Shown: positions 1-13,637, counted from the stretch's first letter. The stretch is DNA of 64,000 bases from Cryptomeria japonica (GCF_030272615.1 NC_081410.1:122596640-122660639); one strand, 5' to 3'. Notes: generated by a model from the sequence alone, not told the origin. Made by a program: numbers and translations.

Positions 1-485
1 CAAAGAAGAGTGAGATTTCTCAAGGTTGGGAAAGAGAACAAGAGTGAGAAATTAGAACTTGTGCATTTAGATTTATGGGGACCGGCTCAAGTATCATCTC
101 TTGGTGGCTCTTGTTATTATGTTATTTTACTAGATGATGCAACTAGGAAAACATGGGTATATTTCCTAAAACAGAAATTAGATGTTTTTGAAACTTTTAA
201 GAAATGGAAAGCTTAGGTTGAGAATGAGACATGAAAAAAAAATTAGTGTCTCAAATCTGATAATGAAGGAAAATATTGCAGCAAAGCATTTGAAGATTAC
301 TATTCTTTTAATGGAATCTGAAGGCAGAAAACAGTTTTAGGAACCCCACAAGAAAATGGTGTGTTTGAGAGAATGAATAGAACCATCATGAGGCATGTGA
401 GGAGCATGAGATTGCATGTTGAACTACCCCTACAATTTTGGGCAGATGTTGTACATACTACTATTTATTTGATAAATACAGGACC
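1..485 (+). pseudogene. Ty1-copia integrase fragment (5' part of split element)
   Basis: This is the integrase core of a Ty1-copia polyprotein, which inserts retrotransposon cDNA into host DNA. The first part reads through HLDLWGP (first catalytic Asp) in one frame. After a stop and a frameshift come a SDNEGKY-like segment (second Asp) and TPQENGVFERMNRTI (catalytic Glu). The reading frame is broken by several stops and shifts, so no product is expected. The protein continues at 4682 (LWAxx...INTGP, then SNPLDGGIPKEA). The break at 485/486 is exactly the insertion point of the solo LTR. The left LTR, gag and protease of this copia element lie outside the window. The domain assignment is sure; the lineage (Tork/Tnt1-like) is inferred from the downstream RT. 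Confidence 0.88.
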
Positions 486-3400
486 TGTAATGCCCCGCCA
501 GGAAACCCCGAAGGGATAAGCCAAAATAACACAAGAATGGAGTGCAATAATTTTTTTTTTTTAAAAGATACAACACATAAGATGCAACATGATACCAAAG
601 ATTCAGATTACATAGCGGAAGACATCAACTAATCTCCTAACGAGTTTCCCAACGAGATTACTTAATTTTCACAGTTCACTTAACTCACACAATCAATCCA
701 TTACGCTAAATATCTTAATAAGGAGATAATTCATAACAGGATAATTTCTTTCAAAGATGGAAATATAAATCACAAGCAAGAATTCATCATTAAGATCCAT
801 TCATGAACTTCATTCAATCTTTTCATTTAAAATTACAACCATACATCATCATTCTAATTCACAAGGATTTCATCATAACATATGAGATCTTTCCAAGCAT
901 ATCTAAATTCCTTAACAACAACAAGTATAATTCATTACTCTAAGTTCCATTCTTTCCATATTCCAACTTAATGCATTTAAAAGACGATTACACACATACA
1001 TTTACGATAAATCGTATCCTCTGAACCACTTAGGCATTCAATCAACATGGCATTCAAGAAAGAACTGAATATAAGCATCTATAGTTATTTCCAATTATCC
1101 ACTTAACCATTCAACATAAATTAATCATACATGATAAAGCTGAATAAAAGAAACACAAGAGAATACATCACATAACACCGTAATGATCTCGGAGTTCACC
1201 CTTAAAGGGCTACATCTCCGGGTCTGCGCAACTGCAAGACCCCCCTCGGATAAATAATAAGGTTAAGAGTACAAGAGGTTACACTATACAATCCAGCCAT
1301 CAAGGCGATACATAAGCAATATACAACGACCACAACGGTCAATAATACATAAACGATCCTTACAAGGAACAGGATCCAGCTGAACATAATCAAAGCTAAT
1401 AACATAAGAGTCCATGAGAGCATCCATAAAACTGAACCATCACCACCCAAGGGTCTAACATGAAACCGACACTCACAAGGGCAGAGACCAAAAGGACGAC
1501 TCTCAAAGGTACTCAAAGCAGGACAAAACGACAACACACTAGCGAACGTAGGGACAAGTGTCATCACATGACCTGGTATGGATACCATGGCAAGTCTTCA
1601 TAGGTCCCGGCCCATACACTGGTAACCCTGGCAACCTAATCCGAACTTCCGGCCCATCCAAGCCTCATGTGGACCCACACATCCTCTCGTGATGACAAGG
1701 AAGGTAGTTTGCCATTTCAGGCCTTCTCACAGCATGTCGAATCTATGATAGCACTCGTCTCATGTGTGAGGCACAATTATCTTAATTAAAGATTATATTC
1801 TAATCTACTTAGGTTATCACTTATTAGACTCACTTTCGACGGGTTATCCAGCAGCCACTTTGGGCGCGGCCCCCAATCGAAAGCCACTTTCCCATACGAC
1901 ACTAGACTAACTCAGACGGACTCAAACCACGGAATACACATGGTAAGACGAACGGAGTTCAAGAAGATACAATCATCAGGTCAAACACGACTCAAGGGTA
2001 ATCACTTACTGACGGTGCTCTAACTAGAGACCTGACAACTAAGGTTAACCACGAATCATTATTCGACTCACTCAAAGAGGATATAACCAACTAAGTCAAC
2101 ATCACAATCCAAAGTCAACTCAAAATTCGAGGACTGAAACAGGAACACCAAATCATCCATACGACAGGGTCCTTTTAAACAAAGCAAAACATGCCATTTC
2201 ATAAATTAAAGCGAATACAGTAATTAAACTCGCAATGCAATAATCAGAAAAGACATTATTCCCTCAAGTTGATTTAAACATTAAAAACGATCAAGTTTTC
2301 TACATGATCTAAAACATATTACAGTTATCTACCTTGTCAAGGGATAAGTCGTTCTTGGTTTTCTAACTCCTAGGGTTCAAGCATTGAACAGGCAATTTAA
2401 GCCGTAATGAGTTTTTAACCAATTCATATTAATCAAATTCAGACAACCATTAAACAATTAAAATAAGATATTTAATCTCCAACAAACATCATCAAGTGGA
2501 ATTCACATCGTATTCCAATAAAATATTATCCTCTATTATTTTTAAACATTACTACATCAAACAGTCACATGCTCTAATTAGCTAGAAGGTAAGATCTGGA
2601 CTTATTACTCCAAGATCAATCAGAATATAAACAGCAAAATTCAATTGCAAAATAACAGTTGTAAACTTAATTAGGAAGAGGGCATATGTCACAAAATGAC
2701 GTTAAGTAACAATTAGCCTAAAACTCCCTTATAAGGTGAATCAATATCCAATCCACTCTTATCAGGTTAATGCTACCTCATTCATAATTAAAAATTTAAA
2801 TAAAGCTAATCATTAAATAACTTTCACTAAAATGATATAAAGTATCATAAGTTTTCTTTTTTTTTGAATGTAAGAAGAAAATACATTCTAAAGAAAATCA
2901 TTTTATAACTAATTTAAAATATAACAAAAAAAACGCATTTAAAATATCGTTGAAACAAACTACGTTTTTTTTTTTGAAACTACATTTTAAAAAACGAAAA
3001 AGAATGCCTTTAACCTAACGGCGAGGGCGGGCTATGCCCTAACCCTAGCCGCAGGGCATTGCCCAGGCGGCGGCGCCGCTGCGGTGCCCGCAGGCCCGCG
3101 GCGCCCTGCGGCCACCGTAGCGAGCCGCGGCCGAAGGCCTTAACTCCTGCGAATGGTGGGGGGAGGAACCAGGGGGACGAGCTGGAAATGAAGGGGGGTG
3201 CGAGCGGTGGAGAGGGGAGGGAGCGGGTGGAGCTCCGCTCCCCGCCTCCCATCCCCAAAACACAGTCCGAGCACAAAACAATGACGCCCAGGTTCGAACA
3301 CACAGTTCGAAATTTTAATATTAATTTGCTAATTAAAAACCACAGTTCGCCTAAAATGCACGCCCAGCTCGGCATAATAAATAAAACGTTAAAATTTAAA

Positions 3401-4681
3401 AAAAATAGGAACACACAGTTCGGTAAATACCACCACGCCCATCACGAAATTGATAAAAAAAAAATTCGATTTAAAATCAATTCGAATATTAAAGGGACTG
3501 GTTTGGAACAATTTCTTGGGGATTTTCCTCCTTCCCAATAACAAAAGGGATTCAAACCCCCAAATAGCAAAGATGAGAACACATCACAAATTAAAATCTC
3601 CAACCAAATTCAAATGGACATCCAAATTGATTTTCAATAACCAGTCCAGAATCCTACCTCGATTCGCAATCCTGGTATGGCTGAAGGGAGAGCCCACCTC
3701 CAGATCCAGCAGCCGTTTCTTCCTCCCAAATCCTCCAGTTTTATCTCCAAAATCTTTTCCAACCAAAATTCCTCCAAAAATCTCCCTCCTCTCCAAATTT
3801 CCCAAATTGGGTAATATGGAGGAGTTTACCCAAAAATTCCATTTTTTTGGAATAAAAACTTTTATTTACAATTAATTCCTCAAAATTTATTTCTTTTCAA
3901 CAATATCAACAATACAACTAGCTTTTCAGTTTTCCAATCGATTTCTCATATCAGATCAATTTAACCTTTCAAATACCAGAATCCAACAGAAAGCAATTAA
4001 ACCTCTTGCAATTAAATACAAATCCTTCTTTTTCATCAGCATATATAAATAATGCATTTAATAATCGAAATCAGCCATTAAATTCAAATTTACTTCCAAT
4101 CTAAAATGAGCAATTCATTAACAACGAAAAACGCATAACGAATTCTCAATCAATTTAATCCATTAATCTTCACTGCACAAACGCATAAATACTCAAAATA
4201 ATGCTACGGACTAATTCATCAATTAACCAAACACACCAGGCATGCAAATCGAGAAAGTCAACCAAACAGACGACTCGCAACCCAAACCAACAAGGGATTA
4301 CCGACGACGACTGGCGATGCTCACTAGAGCACGACTAAGGTCAACTAGGGTCTCACGACCACCTAATCCGACTCTAGGGATTAACAAGGGTACACTCAAA
4401 CCTGCAAAACCAGGTGACGACGAACCTCGCACTCATGCGACTTCGTACCTGGAATCTCCTGCAACAAAAGATCATACATGCATACATTTATAAAATCTAA
4501 TGAAAGCGTTAGTCCGATACTAAAATCACGAAATAGGTACACTGAATAACCTACATACAACTAGTGTGAGAACCACATCAATAGCTATGCGTAAAATCAA
4601 CATTTGACTATAACATAACATTACGATTAACTAATCAAGATTAAGCCAAGGTTAGAAATAGACTAGGGTAGGGGTACTACA
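486..4681 (+). mobile_element. Very long solo-LTR-like insertion (4196 bp) in copia integrase
   Basis: The insertion starts TGTAATGCCCCGCC and ends GGTAGGGGTACTACA. It therefore has TG...CA ends, and the terminal 11 bases form a short imperfect inverted repeat (TGTAATGCCCC against TGTAGTACCCC). It is flanked on both sides by GGACC (481-485 and 4682-4686), a 5-bp target duplication, and removing it rejoins the copia reading frame. I see no internal protein domain, no second LTR, no primer site and no polypurine tract. The simplest reading is a solo LTR left by LTR-LTR recombination. A second, diverged copy of the same family occurs at 11109-24041. Strand is arbitrary. The parent element is not identified; Tat/Ogre-type elements can have LTRs this long, but that link is inference. 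Confidence 0.8.
3010..3290. other. GC-rich island inside the solo LTR
   Basis: About 280 bases rich in GC (runs such as GGCGGCGGCGCCGCTGCGG) sit within flanking DNA that is mostly A+T. The segment includes a short hairpin, ATGCCCT...AGGGCAT (3034-3059). Open frames cross it on both strands, but they have no recognisable domain and reflect the lack of stop codons in GC-rich DNA. It may be the promoter or leader portion of the LTR. It has no obvious equivalent in the second copy of the family. Confidence 0.5.
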
Positions 4682-6712
4682 GGACCTTCAAATCCTTTGG
4701 ATGGTGGCATCCCAAAGGAGGCAAGGACTAGTAAAAAGGTAAACTATTATTTTCTAAAAACCTTTGGTTGTGAAACTTTTGTCCATGTTGATAAAGAAAA
4801 TAGAACCAAGGTTGATGTTAAATCTCAAAAATGTACCTTCATTGGATATGGAATTCGTGACTTTGGTTATCCGTTATGGGATTTTAAAAATAAAAAAATA
4901 ATTAGAAGTAGAGATGTTATATTCAATGAGAAGGTCATGTACAAAGAATAGATGTAGGAAAAGAAGAATGAAAAGATCAAAAAGGAATATGTGGTGTTGG
5001 ATGACATTTCTGAAAATAAAATGCAATTGGTACCTGATGCTCAGCAACAACAAAATATCCAACAAACTCCTGCAAGTGTTAGACGTTCTACAAGGCTAAG
5101 CAGGCCTCCAGAAAGATTGTCTCCTTCTTTGTATTCTATTTTATTAACTAATTATGGTGAACTAGAAGGATATGAAGAAGCAATTCAAGTGGATGGCAAA
5201 AAACAGTGGGAGCTAGGCATGAAAATGGAAATGGATTCCTTGATGAAGAATCAGACTTGGGACTTAGTCCCATTACTTGCAAGAAAAAGAGTCTTGCCAA
5301 ATAAATAGGTTTTTAGGCTAAAGGAGGAGGATGGAGGACATAAAATATATAAGGTCAAACTCGTGGTTAAAGGTTTTGCACAAAAAAAAGGTATAGATTT
5401 TGATGAAATATTTTCTCTAGTTGTAAAAAATGACTTCAATTAGAACTGTTCTAAGTCCTGTGGTTGTAGAAGACTTGCATCTTGAATAGCTAGATGTTAA
5501 AACAACTTTTCTCCATGGGGATTTGGAGAAGGAAATCTACATGCAGCAACCATAGGGATATGAGGTCAAAGGTAAGGAGGAGTTAGTGTGCAAGTTGAAG
5601 AAAAGTTTGTATAGCCTAAAGAAATCATCCCAACAATGGTATTCGAAGTTTGATAGTTTCATGGCTGAACAGGGTTACCACAGATGTCATTCTAATCATT
5701 GTGTTTATTTCAAGAGATTGGATAATGGCAGTTATATTATCCTATTACTTTGTGTTGATGGCATGCTTGTTGTTGGGTCTAACCTGCAGCATATAAATGA
5801 ACTTAAAAATAAATTAGCAAAGTCATTTGCTATGAAGGATTTGGGTGCAGCTCAGTAAATCCTTGGTATGAGGATTTCACGGGACAGAAAAAATAGAACA
5901 TTAACTTTGTCCCAAAGTGAGTATATAAAGAAGGTGTTGAAAAGAGTTAACATGTAGAATGCAAAAGAAATTGGTACACCTTTGGCTATTCATTTCAAAT
6001 TGACTAAGGAGATGTGTCCAAAGACATAGGAAGAGGTAAATAAAATGTCAAACATCCTGTATTCATCAGTTGTTGGTAGTCTTATGTATGTGATGCTATG
6101 CACACGGCTAGATATTGCACATGCAGTGGGAGTTATGAGCAGGTATATGAGAAATCTGGGAATGGAACATTGGAATGTTGTCAAATGGATTCTCAGGTAT
6201 TTGAGAGGTACTTCCACCAAGGCATTATGTTTCAAAGGATCAAATGTTGTTCTACGAGGATATGTTGACTCTGATCTAGAAGGTGATATTGATACAAGGA
6301 GTGCTATAGGGTATGTTTTTACTATAGGGGGAACTGTAGTTAGTTGGATTTCTAGACTACAAAAGGTGGTTGTGCTTTCAACCACTAAAGATGAGTATGT
6401 AGTTGCTACTGAAGCTAGCAAGGAGATGATTTGGTTACAACATTTTCTAGAGGAATTGGGCCAAATGCAGGAGGATAGCCCATGGTATACTGATAGCTAG
6501 AGTGTCATTCATCTTGCAAATAATTTCTCTCTTCTTACAAGGACAAAACACATTTAGCTCAAGTACCACTTCATACAATCTATTTTGGAGGATGGCCAGT
6601 TACGGCTTGAGAAGATTCACACAAGTGATCACAATCTTGTAGATATGTTCATGAAGGTAGTCCCACGGGAGAAGTTGATTTCCTCCTTAGTTTCTCTCGG
6701 CCTTCTTGACTG
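4682..6712 (+). pseudogene. Ty1-copia integrase C-terminus, reverse transcriptase and RNase H (3' part)
   Basis: This is the continuation of the copia pol begun at position 1. In order it holds the end of integrase (GGIPKEA, FIGYGIRDFGYPLWD), the RSTRLSRPPER linker, and the reverse transcriptase from about 5170 to 5990. The RT shows LDVKTTFLHGDLEKEIYMQQ, KLKKSLYSLKKSSQQWY and LCVDGML, where the YVDD catalytic motif has become CVDG. RNase H follows from about 6230 to 6712 (GYVDSDLEGDIDTRSAIGY, VALSTTKDEYV-like, SLGLLD at the C-end). Stops occur at about 4949, 5306, 5856 and 6498, so the copy is dead. Motif wording resembles the Tork/Tnt1 lineage. Transcription would run towards the LTR at 6851. 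Confidence 0.92.
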
Positions 6713-6795
6713 AAAATCGTGGAATTAAGGAACATTTATGTCCAGGAGTTTTATCCAATGGGATTTGCAAGTTCAACAGTTTCATCCAGGCTCAG

Positions 6796-7222
6796 TCTCC
6801 AAGTGGGAGATTGTCTGGTGTGGAGCCTGATTAGTCTCCAAGTGGGAGATTGTTGATATGTGGCAACTGATCATGCAAGTATTGTACACTCTTTATGTAT
6901 CATCGTCGAGGTTTGGGGTTGGGCCCTAAGTGAGGGTTCAAGGGCGCAGCCCCTGAGGGAAAAATAATTGTCATTTTTTGTTGAAAAAACGACATTGAAA
7001 GAAACCCTAAAATAACTGACTTTGAGTGTTGCCCTAAAAATTGCTTTTTATAAGCGGTTGGAATGTAAAAAGGCATTATAATGGTGTTGTACTAATTTAT
7101 TGGATAATAAGAAAAGGTTGGACGACTGTGTTTTGTGAATGTACCCCATCTTCGGTGAACCACGTTAAATCTCTGTGTTATTTGTGATGCATTTTTCTTC
7201 ATCTTTTGTGTTTGTATCTGCA
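6796..7222 (+). mobile_element. Copia polypurine tract and 3' LTR
   Basis: The purine-rich string TCCAAGTGGGAGATTGT occurs twice, at about 6796 and 6834. Copia elements carry this type of polypurine tract just before the 3' LTR. The LTR begins TGTTGATATGTGG at 6851. It includes TTTTATAAGCGG as a possible TATA box (about 7045) and the copia-like GTGAACCACGTTAAATCTCTG near its 3' end. The end is placed at GTATCTGCA (7222) because LTRs end in CA, with an uncertainty of some 15 bases. The 5' LTR lies outside the window, so no divergence can be taken. The doubled polypurine tract is a small local duplication. Confidence 0.6.
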
Positions 7223-7244
7223 TATAATTATTAATATGTATTTG

Positions 7245-9751
7245 CTCTGGATCTACCTAAACCCTAAAAAGGATGGCTTACTTTTCTTAACACGTCCTAT
7301 AAAATTATTGCTAAATCCTTAGCTCCAAGGATTAAACTAGTGGAAAAAGGTATAGTTTGACTTGAATAAACTAGGTTCCTAGGTGGCAAATATATATTAT
7401 TGATAACTTGATAGTGGCCTAGGAAATTAGTGAATGGGCACAACAATTAGGAAAAAATGTTCTTCTTGTTTATTTAGATTTTGACAAAGCCTGTGACAAA
7501 ATGAGCAGGATATTTATCATTAAGATGTTGCAATGGTTATGGTTTGGTCCTAAAATATGTAAGAATGTTCAAATATTGTGAATAATTTATTGAGTGATCC
7601 TTTCCCTGCAATGTTCTTCCCTTTATCTCCATTCATCTATGTTTTTCTTATTGATGCACTAGGTTATCTACTACAAAATTCTAAGCAAAGGAATTTGATT
7701 AAAGGCATATCTATCCCAAATAATATTGTTGTTATTAGTTAAATAAAAATCAATGATAGTATTCTCTTTATCCAAAATTATGAAATCATAAATTACTAAT
7801 ATATTAGAGGTTCTAAACTTATATTGTGTTATTTTGGGATCAAAGGTCACTTATCATAAAATTGGATTTCTTATGATGTAATCTAATTTCTCCTTAATGG
7901 GTTCTTAAAGAGTGGAAGCAAATTAAGCATGAGTAGATTAATCAATACTTGGGTATTCCATTTGTACTAGGTGTTACTCTACCTTATATGTGCAATTGGT
8001 TTGTAACCAAGTTGAAAAACAAAATCTTTACTTGGAGAAACAATTTTTTTTCATTAGTTGGCAAAATCTAAGTAGTAAATCAAATATTCTTGGCTTCATA
8101 TGTATACTACTCTTCATCTTAGATGTCATCCAAAAAAGGATATGTGGACTTAACTAAAATTATTTAGCAATTCTTGTGGGCTAATTGGGATGGAAAGATT
8201 GGTTTCATATCCACTTCTTGGCTTCATTGTATACAACATAAAGACAAAGGTGGATTAGGCCTTTTAGACCCCAAGACGCAAGGGATTTGTTTATCAATAA
8301 AATGGATTATATGGGTTGTGTTAGGAGAAGAACAATGTAAAATCTTATTTCATCACTAAATTATTCATACTACTATATTTGAAAAATGATAAGGATTTAG
8401 ATGGTTGGATAAAGTATTTCTTGCCCCTTTCTTTCTCATTAAGGCATTGTTCCCCCTTGAATCCATTTGGAAGGCCTAACAATGAGTCCGCAAATTTTTG
8501 AACTAGAAGAATTATTCCTTTTAACATAGTTTTAGTTTTGCAACTTCTTCTACTTGGTAGAATAAACTTTTCCAATATCACAGTCAACCATTAGTTGTTA
8601 CCTTCCCAAAATGAGCCAATTATTTTTTCAAAAAGGGTAATGTAGCAGTGTGGCGATATTTGAGATTTCAACTCTCTTAAATGGATTAAATAAAAAAGTA
8701 CTAAAAATTATTTTAATTTATTTTATAGATCTCAAGGATTTATGATTTTTGTGAAGTCATTAGTTCCTATGGAATTACTCATGAAGCTTTGCATGCCTTT
8801 ACAAAGTAGTTTTTTCACATATTGACAATGGCTTGATAAATATCAATTCTACTATTTTCTTTTGAAAAAGTATCTATTTAAAATTACTTCCAAATATGAC
8901 ATTAAACCCAAGACTCAATAAAAATTGAATTGCAAATTCCATGAAAAGAAGTGAAAGAATTTGGGTGCTAAAATTTGGAAATCTTAAGCTAAAACTAATG
9001 CTCAAATTTTAGCATGCAAAATCTTGCATCATAAGCTTCTTATAGGTGACAAATTGAAATTTTTTGAAGGTCCAGAAAATGTCCTAATTGTCAACATAAT
9101 GACAATTGGAACATATTTTTGGGGATTGTTTAGGGACAAAAAAATGGAATGCTATCCATGGTCACTCCCCTACTATTTTTGGTAATGTGTTATACTTGGA
9201 AAAAGTTGTTTTGGGTATTCATCTTCATAAGAATTTGGTTGTTGATTCTGGAAACATAGATGTTCATTAATGTTTTCTAATCATATTGTTCATCAAGAGG
9301 TAGAAATGCTAATTTTTTATTCTGACATCATTCTATAGTTTATCTCCTTATGTTTTTAGATAAAGCGTGATAGTAAATATGATGCAAAGTACAAGAAGCG
9401 CCTAGAGATGAATAAACTTCAGATCTTATAGCTCCAAAAAGGGGATATATGTTATTCAAGTGAACTTCAGTGTCTCTAAAAGATTCCAAATATAATTGTT
9501 CCACATGCTATTATATTTATTATGTGCTACCTACCTATCAATATGTTATATTTCTACATTTGATTGTTGCTAGGGGTTTTACTTTGTATTGTTGTGCAAA
9601 ATTTCTTAGCTTGTACTTGGTGATTCTTTGCTAGTTTCTATTGCAATGCTCTTGGAGTTGTTATTGTAATATTTTTTCTTATTTTCTTTGTAATTCGCCT
9701 TTGAATTGCAATTCTTTTTTATTGTAATCTATCTTTTTTAATACAAAACAA
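7245..9751 (+). mobile_element. 5'-truncated, decayed L1-type LINE
   Basis: This is a non-LTR retrotransposon. The sequence opens inside the reverse transcriptase (LDLPKP, then WLTFLNTSYKIIAKSLAPRIK). It continues with YLDFDKACD-like text and the C-terminal region (GYSICTR.., KIGFISTSWLHCIQHKDKGGLGLL at 8174-8330). A zinc-binding zf-RVT-like segment follows near 9080 (CPNCQHND...). Frameshifts and stops occur throughout. The 3' end is a T-rich tail, TTTTTTAATACAAAACA. GTATTTG stands on both sides (7238-7244 and 9752-9758) and may be the target duplication, but 7 bases in AT-rich DNA is weak support. No 5' UTR or ORF1 is present, as usual for truncated LINE copies. Confidence 0.82.
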
Positions 9752-9758
9752 GTATTTG

Positions 9759-11103
9759 ATGTCAAGCTACTTGCCACTCATCATTGACATAAATATTCAC
9801 AAATTATAGTACAAATAAGCCTAAATTTGATTATAGATGAAAAATATCGAAGAATAAGAAGTCATTTCCACTTATAATGTGATTGCAATGATAACCTTTT
9901 TATTTTCTAATTGATAGAAGAAAAAAAAAATTAAAAATTATATTATAAGTGTCGAGAAATTTACTTTATCAATCATGCCTCACCCTCAACTATACTAACT
10001 AAAGTTGCTCAATACTTATATCTAAAAATGAATAAGTGTATATGTGCACATCCCACAAAAATATCACACATGATATCATACATAATTGTAAACATGAAAT
10101 ATTATTTAATGTTTGATCCATTAAACATTTTTTGTGTTATTCATTGTAGTTCATAAAACATATGAGAAGCAAGGTTTATAAATAACCAATCTATGATTTA
10201 TCTTCAAATTAGTGGGCTTGATAAGCATCATAAGATTTTAAAAGATAATCTTGATTCTAGATAATGTCATATAAACTCATAAGGAATTTAATTTCATATG
10301 TTGAGAACTTTCATTCCAAAATATGTATTAGGTATTAGTTATTTTTGGGAACATATGATGTGCAAGTTGCTCATGATTATAATAGAATTAAATTATTTAT
10401 TTCACATGTGTAGGGTGGTAGTAATTGTCTTTAGTTAGACCCCATCTATTATATTTATCCTACATGTATGGTGTGATAGTTGTTGTAATGACCTAGCAAC
10501 TGTAAAACATATTAAATAAATTAACTTTGGGGTTAATGAACTTTATAGTGTATCACCCTCCTTGTGGCACCATAAACATTAATATATTCTAGTTTTAGTT
10601 ATATCTATGCATTTTAATTCTTTGAGTGTTATTTATTATTGAACCTTAGAGTCTTTGTGCTCCTTTTTATATTTGTGCATTTCTAGAAGTGATAGTAGAG
10701 CTCTTTTGTTGGCTCCTTAGTGAAATATAATCTCTTTTTTCATGACATATTGTATAGAAATATCTATGATAGGTTAGCAAACACTTGTAAGGTCAAGTGT
10801 AAGTCACAATTGATTAATTAGGAGAAATACTTAACTTAAAAATAATCCAAAATCTCATTAGGAGGAGTTACCCAAGAACATCCAAGTAATCAGAATCTAA
10901 GCGCTAGTTTTCTATTGAAAATTGTCAACAGATCCACACCTCATATTTTTAGTAGTTATTTTGCCCTAAGTGTATTAGAGAGTTTTTGTTACGATACAAT
11001 TTTTAGCTAGAATATTAACAATTACCTCAATGGGGAACTTTTGATACCCACAATGAAATTTTCCTTTAAACCCTATGTAATCCATAATATTGTGAGGCCC
11101 ACC
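9759..11103. other. AT-rich stretch without recognised features
   Basis: I find no long open frame, no protein motif, no paired terminal repeat and no tRNA-like fold. It lies between the LINE tail and the 5-bp duplication TCTTC of the second solo LTR. It is probably decayed repeat DNA. Confidence 0.6.
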
Positions 11104-11108
11104 TCTTC

Positions 11109-13637
11109 TATAATGCTCTGCCAAGGAACCCTAGATAAATAACAACTAATAACACAAAACACATAGCAAATAATATTATTTTTTTAAAGGAAACATAATA
11201 CATCAACCATCTTTATTCAATACAACACTAAGTAAATTTATTGCATAACCTAGATGAATCACAACAAAGTTGAGAAAAAGACTTAATCACATCTCCTTAC
11301 AATCCTCTAAGGGTTCCCTAATGTCGCCACTAAGAAACACTCACTAACATACATTAATCACAAAACTCATCATACAAAGGCCTACACTAAGTTTATTTTA
11401 AAGCACCAAATGAAAGATTCTTATGATAACCTTCATCAAGAATAAGAACATACATATAATCCACATGAGTACATTCACTTACAAGTCATCCATTAATACA
11501 AATGCATCTATCATAATAGTCCTATTACAATCCTTTCCTATTGGAAGATCCATTTCCAAATATCCTCTCAATTATAAGTACAAATATATACAATTACATA
11601 TTCTTGTACATCACTTCTAGAAAATACATAACAAAGGTAGAACAATATGCATCTAAATGTGATAACAATGTAATATAAGGTGAGATCCATCCAACTGCTC
11701 ACGAACAAGGACTCCAAAACCCCAATGGATAGTAAACACTACCACCCAACCTTGTGGAACCTGAAGGTCCACCCCCCATAATGGAGATAGACACAAGGCC
11801 CTAAACAATGAACAAGAAGATAGGGATGAAAAAAATAAACAAACACCGCAACCAAGATACACAAAACACCATTGCACAAGATAAGAAAGAAAGGATAACA
11901 ACCCAAAGACTTTAAAAGAACATCCAAATAACTTCCAAATGACTCCCAAAAGAAACCAAAGGACTCCCAAAGGCTTCCACATAAAAGTTGGCACAATAGG
12001 AACTAGGATACATAAGGAGAGAGTGTTATCACATAACCTCGGCATGGGTTATCCTAGCAGACTCTCTAGAATTCAGCCCCCATTTGATGTCCCATGTGGA
12101 ACCATACAATCCTTTCATGAAGAAAGGGTATTACACAATCATGACAATTCTAAACATCTCTCTAGATGAATAGGCCTTCCCAGTCTCATTCTCTATCTAT
12201 ACAAGCACATGAGGCCATGAGTGTGGCACAAAACATTATCTTATTAGTTTGTAAACCCAAGTCAAAGTTTTATTAATGTTATCACTTATTAAACTACTCT
12301 CCTATGGGTTATCTTGGCTACCACTTTGGGCCTCATCCCCCATAGAGAGTCACTCCCCCTTAATGCACCTAGATAACCTATCCTTTATGGCTCATAATAA
12401 GCATCATGAAATAAATGATATACAGATATGAACATCAAGATTCATATACATGAATAGATTGCACAATCTACAAATAGGACTTCCAAATAAAGACCAATCA
12501 CAAGGCCAAGTCATGAAACTGAATCATAACCTCAAAATCACTATTCCTTTCACAAGCTAGATCAGGAAAGAGCACATGAACACCAATCCAACCAAATTAA
12601 GTCCAATTAGAAACAAAATCCAAAATTGATAGGGTATATAGTCACATATAGCCTTTGGAATTGACTGAGAAACCAAGTTGAACCAAAAATTGCAAAGTTG
12701 ATCAATTGAAATAATCAATCCTCATACCCAATTTAAGCATATTGTGATCTTTTTAAAACACGAATAAAGGAATGATTATATACAGTAGATGTAATTAAAA
12801 AAACACACCCAAATCCCCCTAATAAGCAATTTAAATCAAATTGCAAATAAAACTAAAATCAAAACTGAGAGATAGAAACCTACTTGGAAACCTGTGAAGA
12901 AAAATAGGAGAGAAAGAGAAAATTTGTAAATGAAACTCTAAACACGAACCCTCTTCAAATCAGAAAAAAAAATTCCGACAAAAAAGCCCTAAGAAATTCA
13001 ATCCAAACTCCAAGCAAACTCAAAAAACAATCCTTTAGTCAACATAGAAAAACTGCAAACCCTTCTCCAAAATTCTCCACAATTTGCAATAATAATTCTT
13101 CACTCTAAAACTTCATAAAAATTCACATCCAAAATAAAATCTTATAAAGAATAATAAATAAAAAACAATACTCATAAAATCATGCACAAAAACCCTAATT
13201 CAAAAACCATAAAAATAACATTAAATCAATAATATTAAATTAATTTCTCAATAAGAATCCCCCATAGAACAATTAAACAATAATAATTAAATATTAAATC
13301 ACCAATGAAAAAACCCCTAAAAATAGTTAACTCCCTCTTGACAACCAAGCAAAGAATAAATAATTAATCCCAAATAAAAATATAATTATCCATAAAAATA
13401 GGACAACTAGTTCCACAAAAAGAGAGCAATTAGTTTCATAACAAAACATAATTTCTACAATAAAATAATTCTCGCAATAAAAATAGTCACATGCACAATA
13501 ATAAGTCACTTAATAAATAATATCCAGTAATAGGAATATAAGTATTAAATCGAAAATATAATTAAAACAATAATAAACAATAATTAATTATTAATTAATT
13601 TATAACACTCAATTTATAATTAATACAAATAAATTAA
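11109..13637 (+). mobile_element. Second copy of the long solo LTR, left part (split by Tat element)
   Basis: This segment begins TATAATGCTCTGCCAAGGAACCC, a diverged version of the start of the 486-4681 element. It shares internal blocks with that element in the same order, for example TATCACTTATTAAACT...GGGTTATC...CCACTTTGGGC (12280-12340 against 1825-1865). It stops at 13637, where the Tat-lineage element is inserted, and resumes at 23287. The left flank is TCTTC (11104-11108), matched by TCTTC at 24042-24046. Without the nested element the copy is about 3.3 kb. No coding capacity is visible. The first base change (TG to TA) and weak identity show that it is older than the 486-4681 copy. 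Confidence 0.72.

Noticed and set aside
1202-1588. 128-codon minus-strand frame
   Set aside because: It is hydrophobic and motif-free, inside a solo LTR, and not conserved in the second copy of that LTR.
3031-3052. Telomere-like CCCTAACCCTAG
   Set aside because: Fewer than two units are present, so it is not an interstitial telomeric array.
3010-3541. Overlapping open frames on both strands in the GC-rich block
   Set aside because: Frames on both strands are expected from GC-rich DNA with few stops. No domain is present and the block lies inside a solo LTR.
486-4681. DNA transposon with terminal inverted repeats
   Set aside because: The inverted match is only about 11 imperfect bases and the duplication is 5 bases with TG...CA ends, which fits an LTR better. 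A DNA element is not fully excluded.
11653-12045. 130-codon minus-strand frame rich in Leu, Phe and Cys
   Set aside because: It lies inside the second solo LTR, has no domain, and overlaps frames on both strands.
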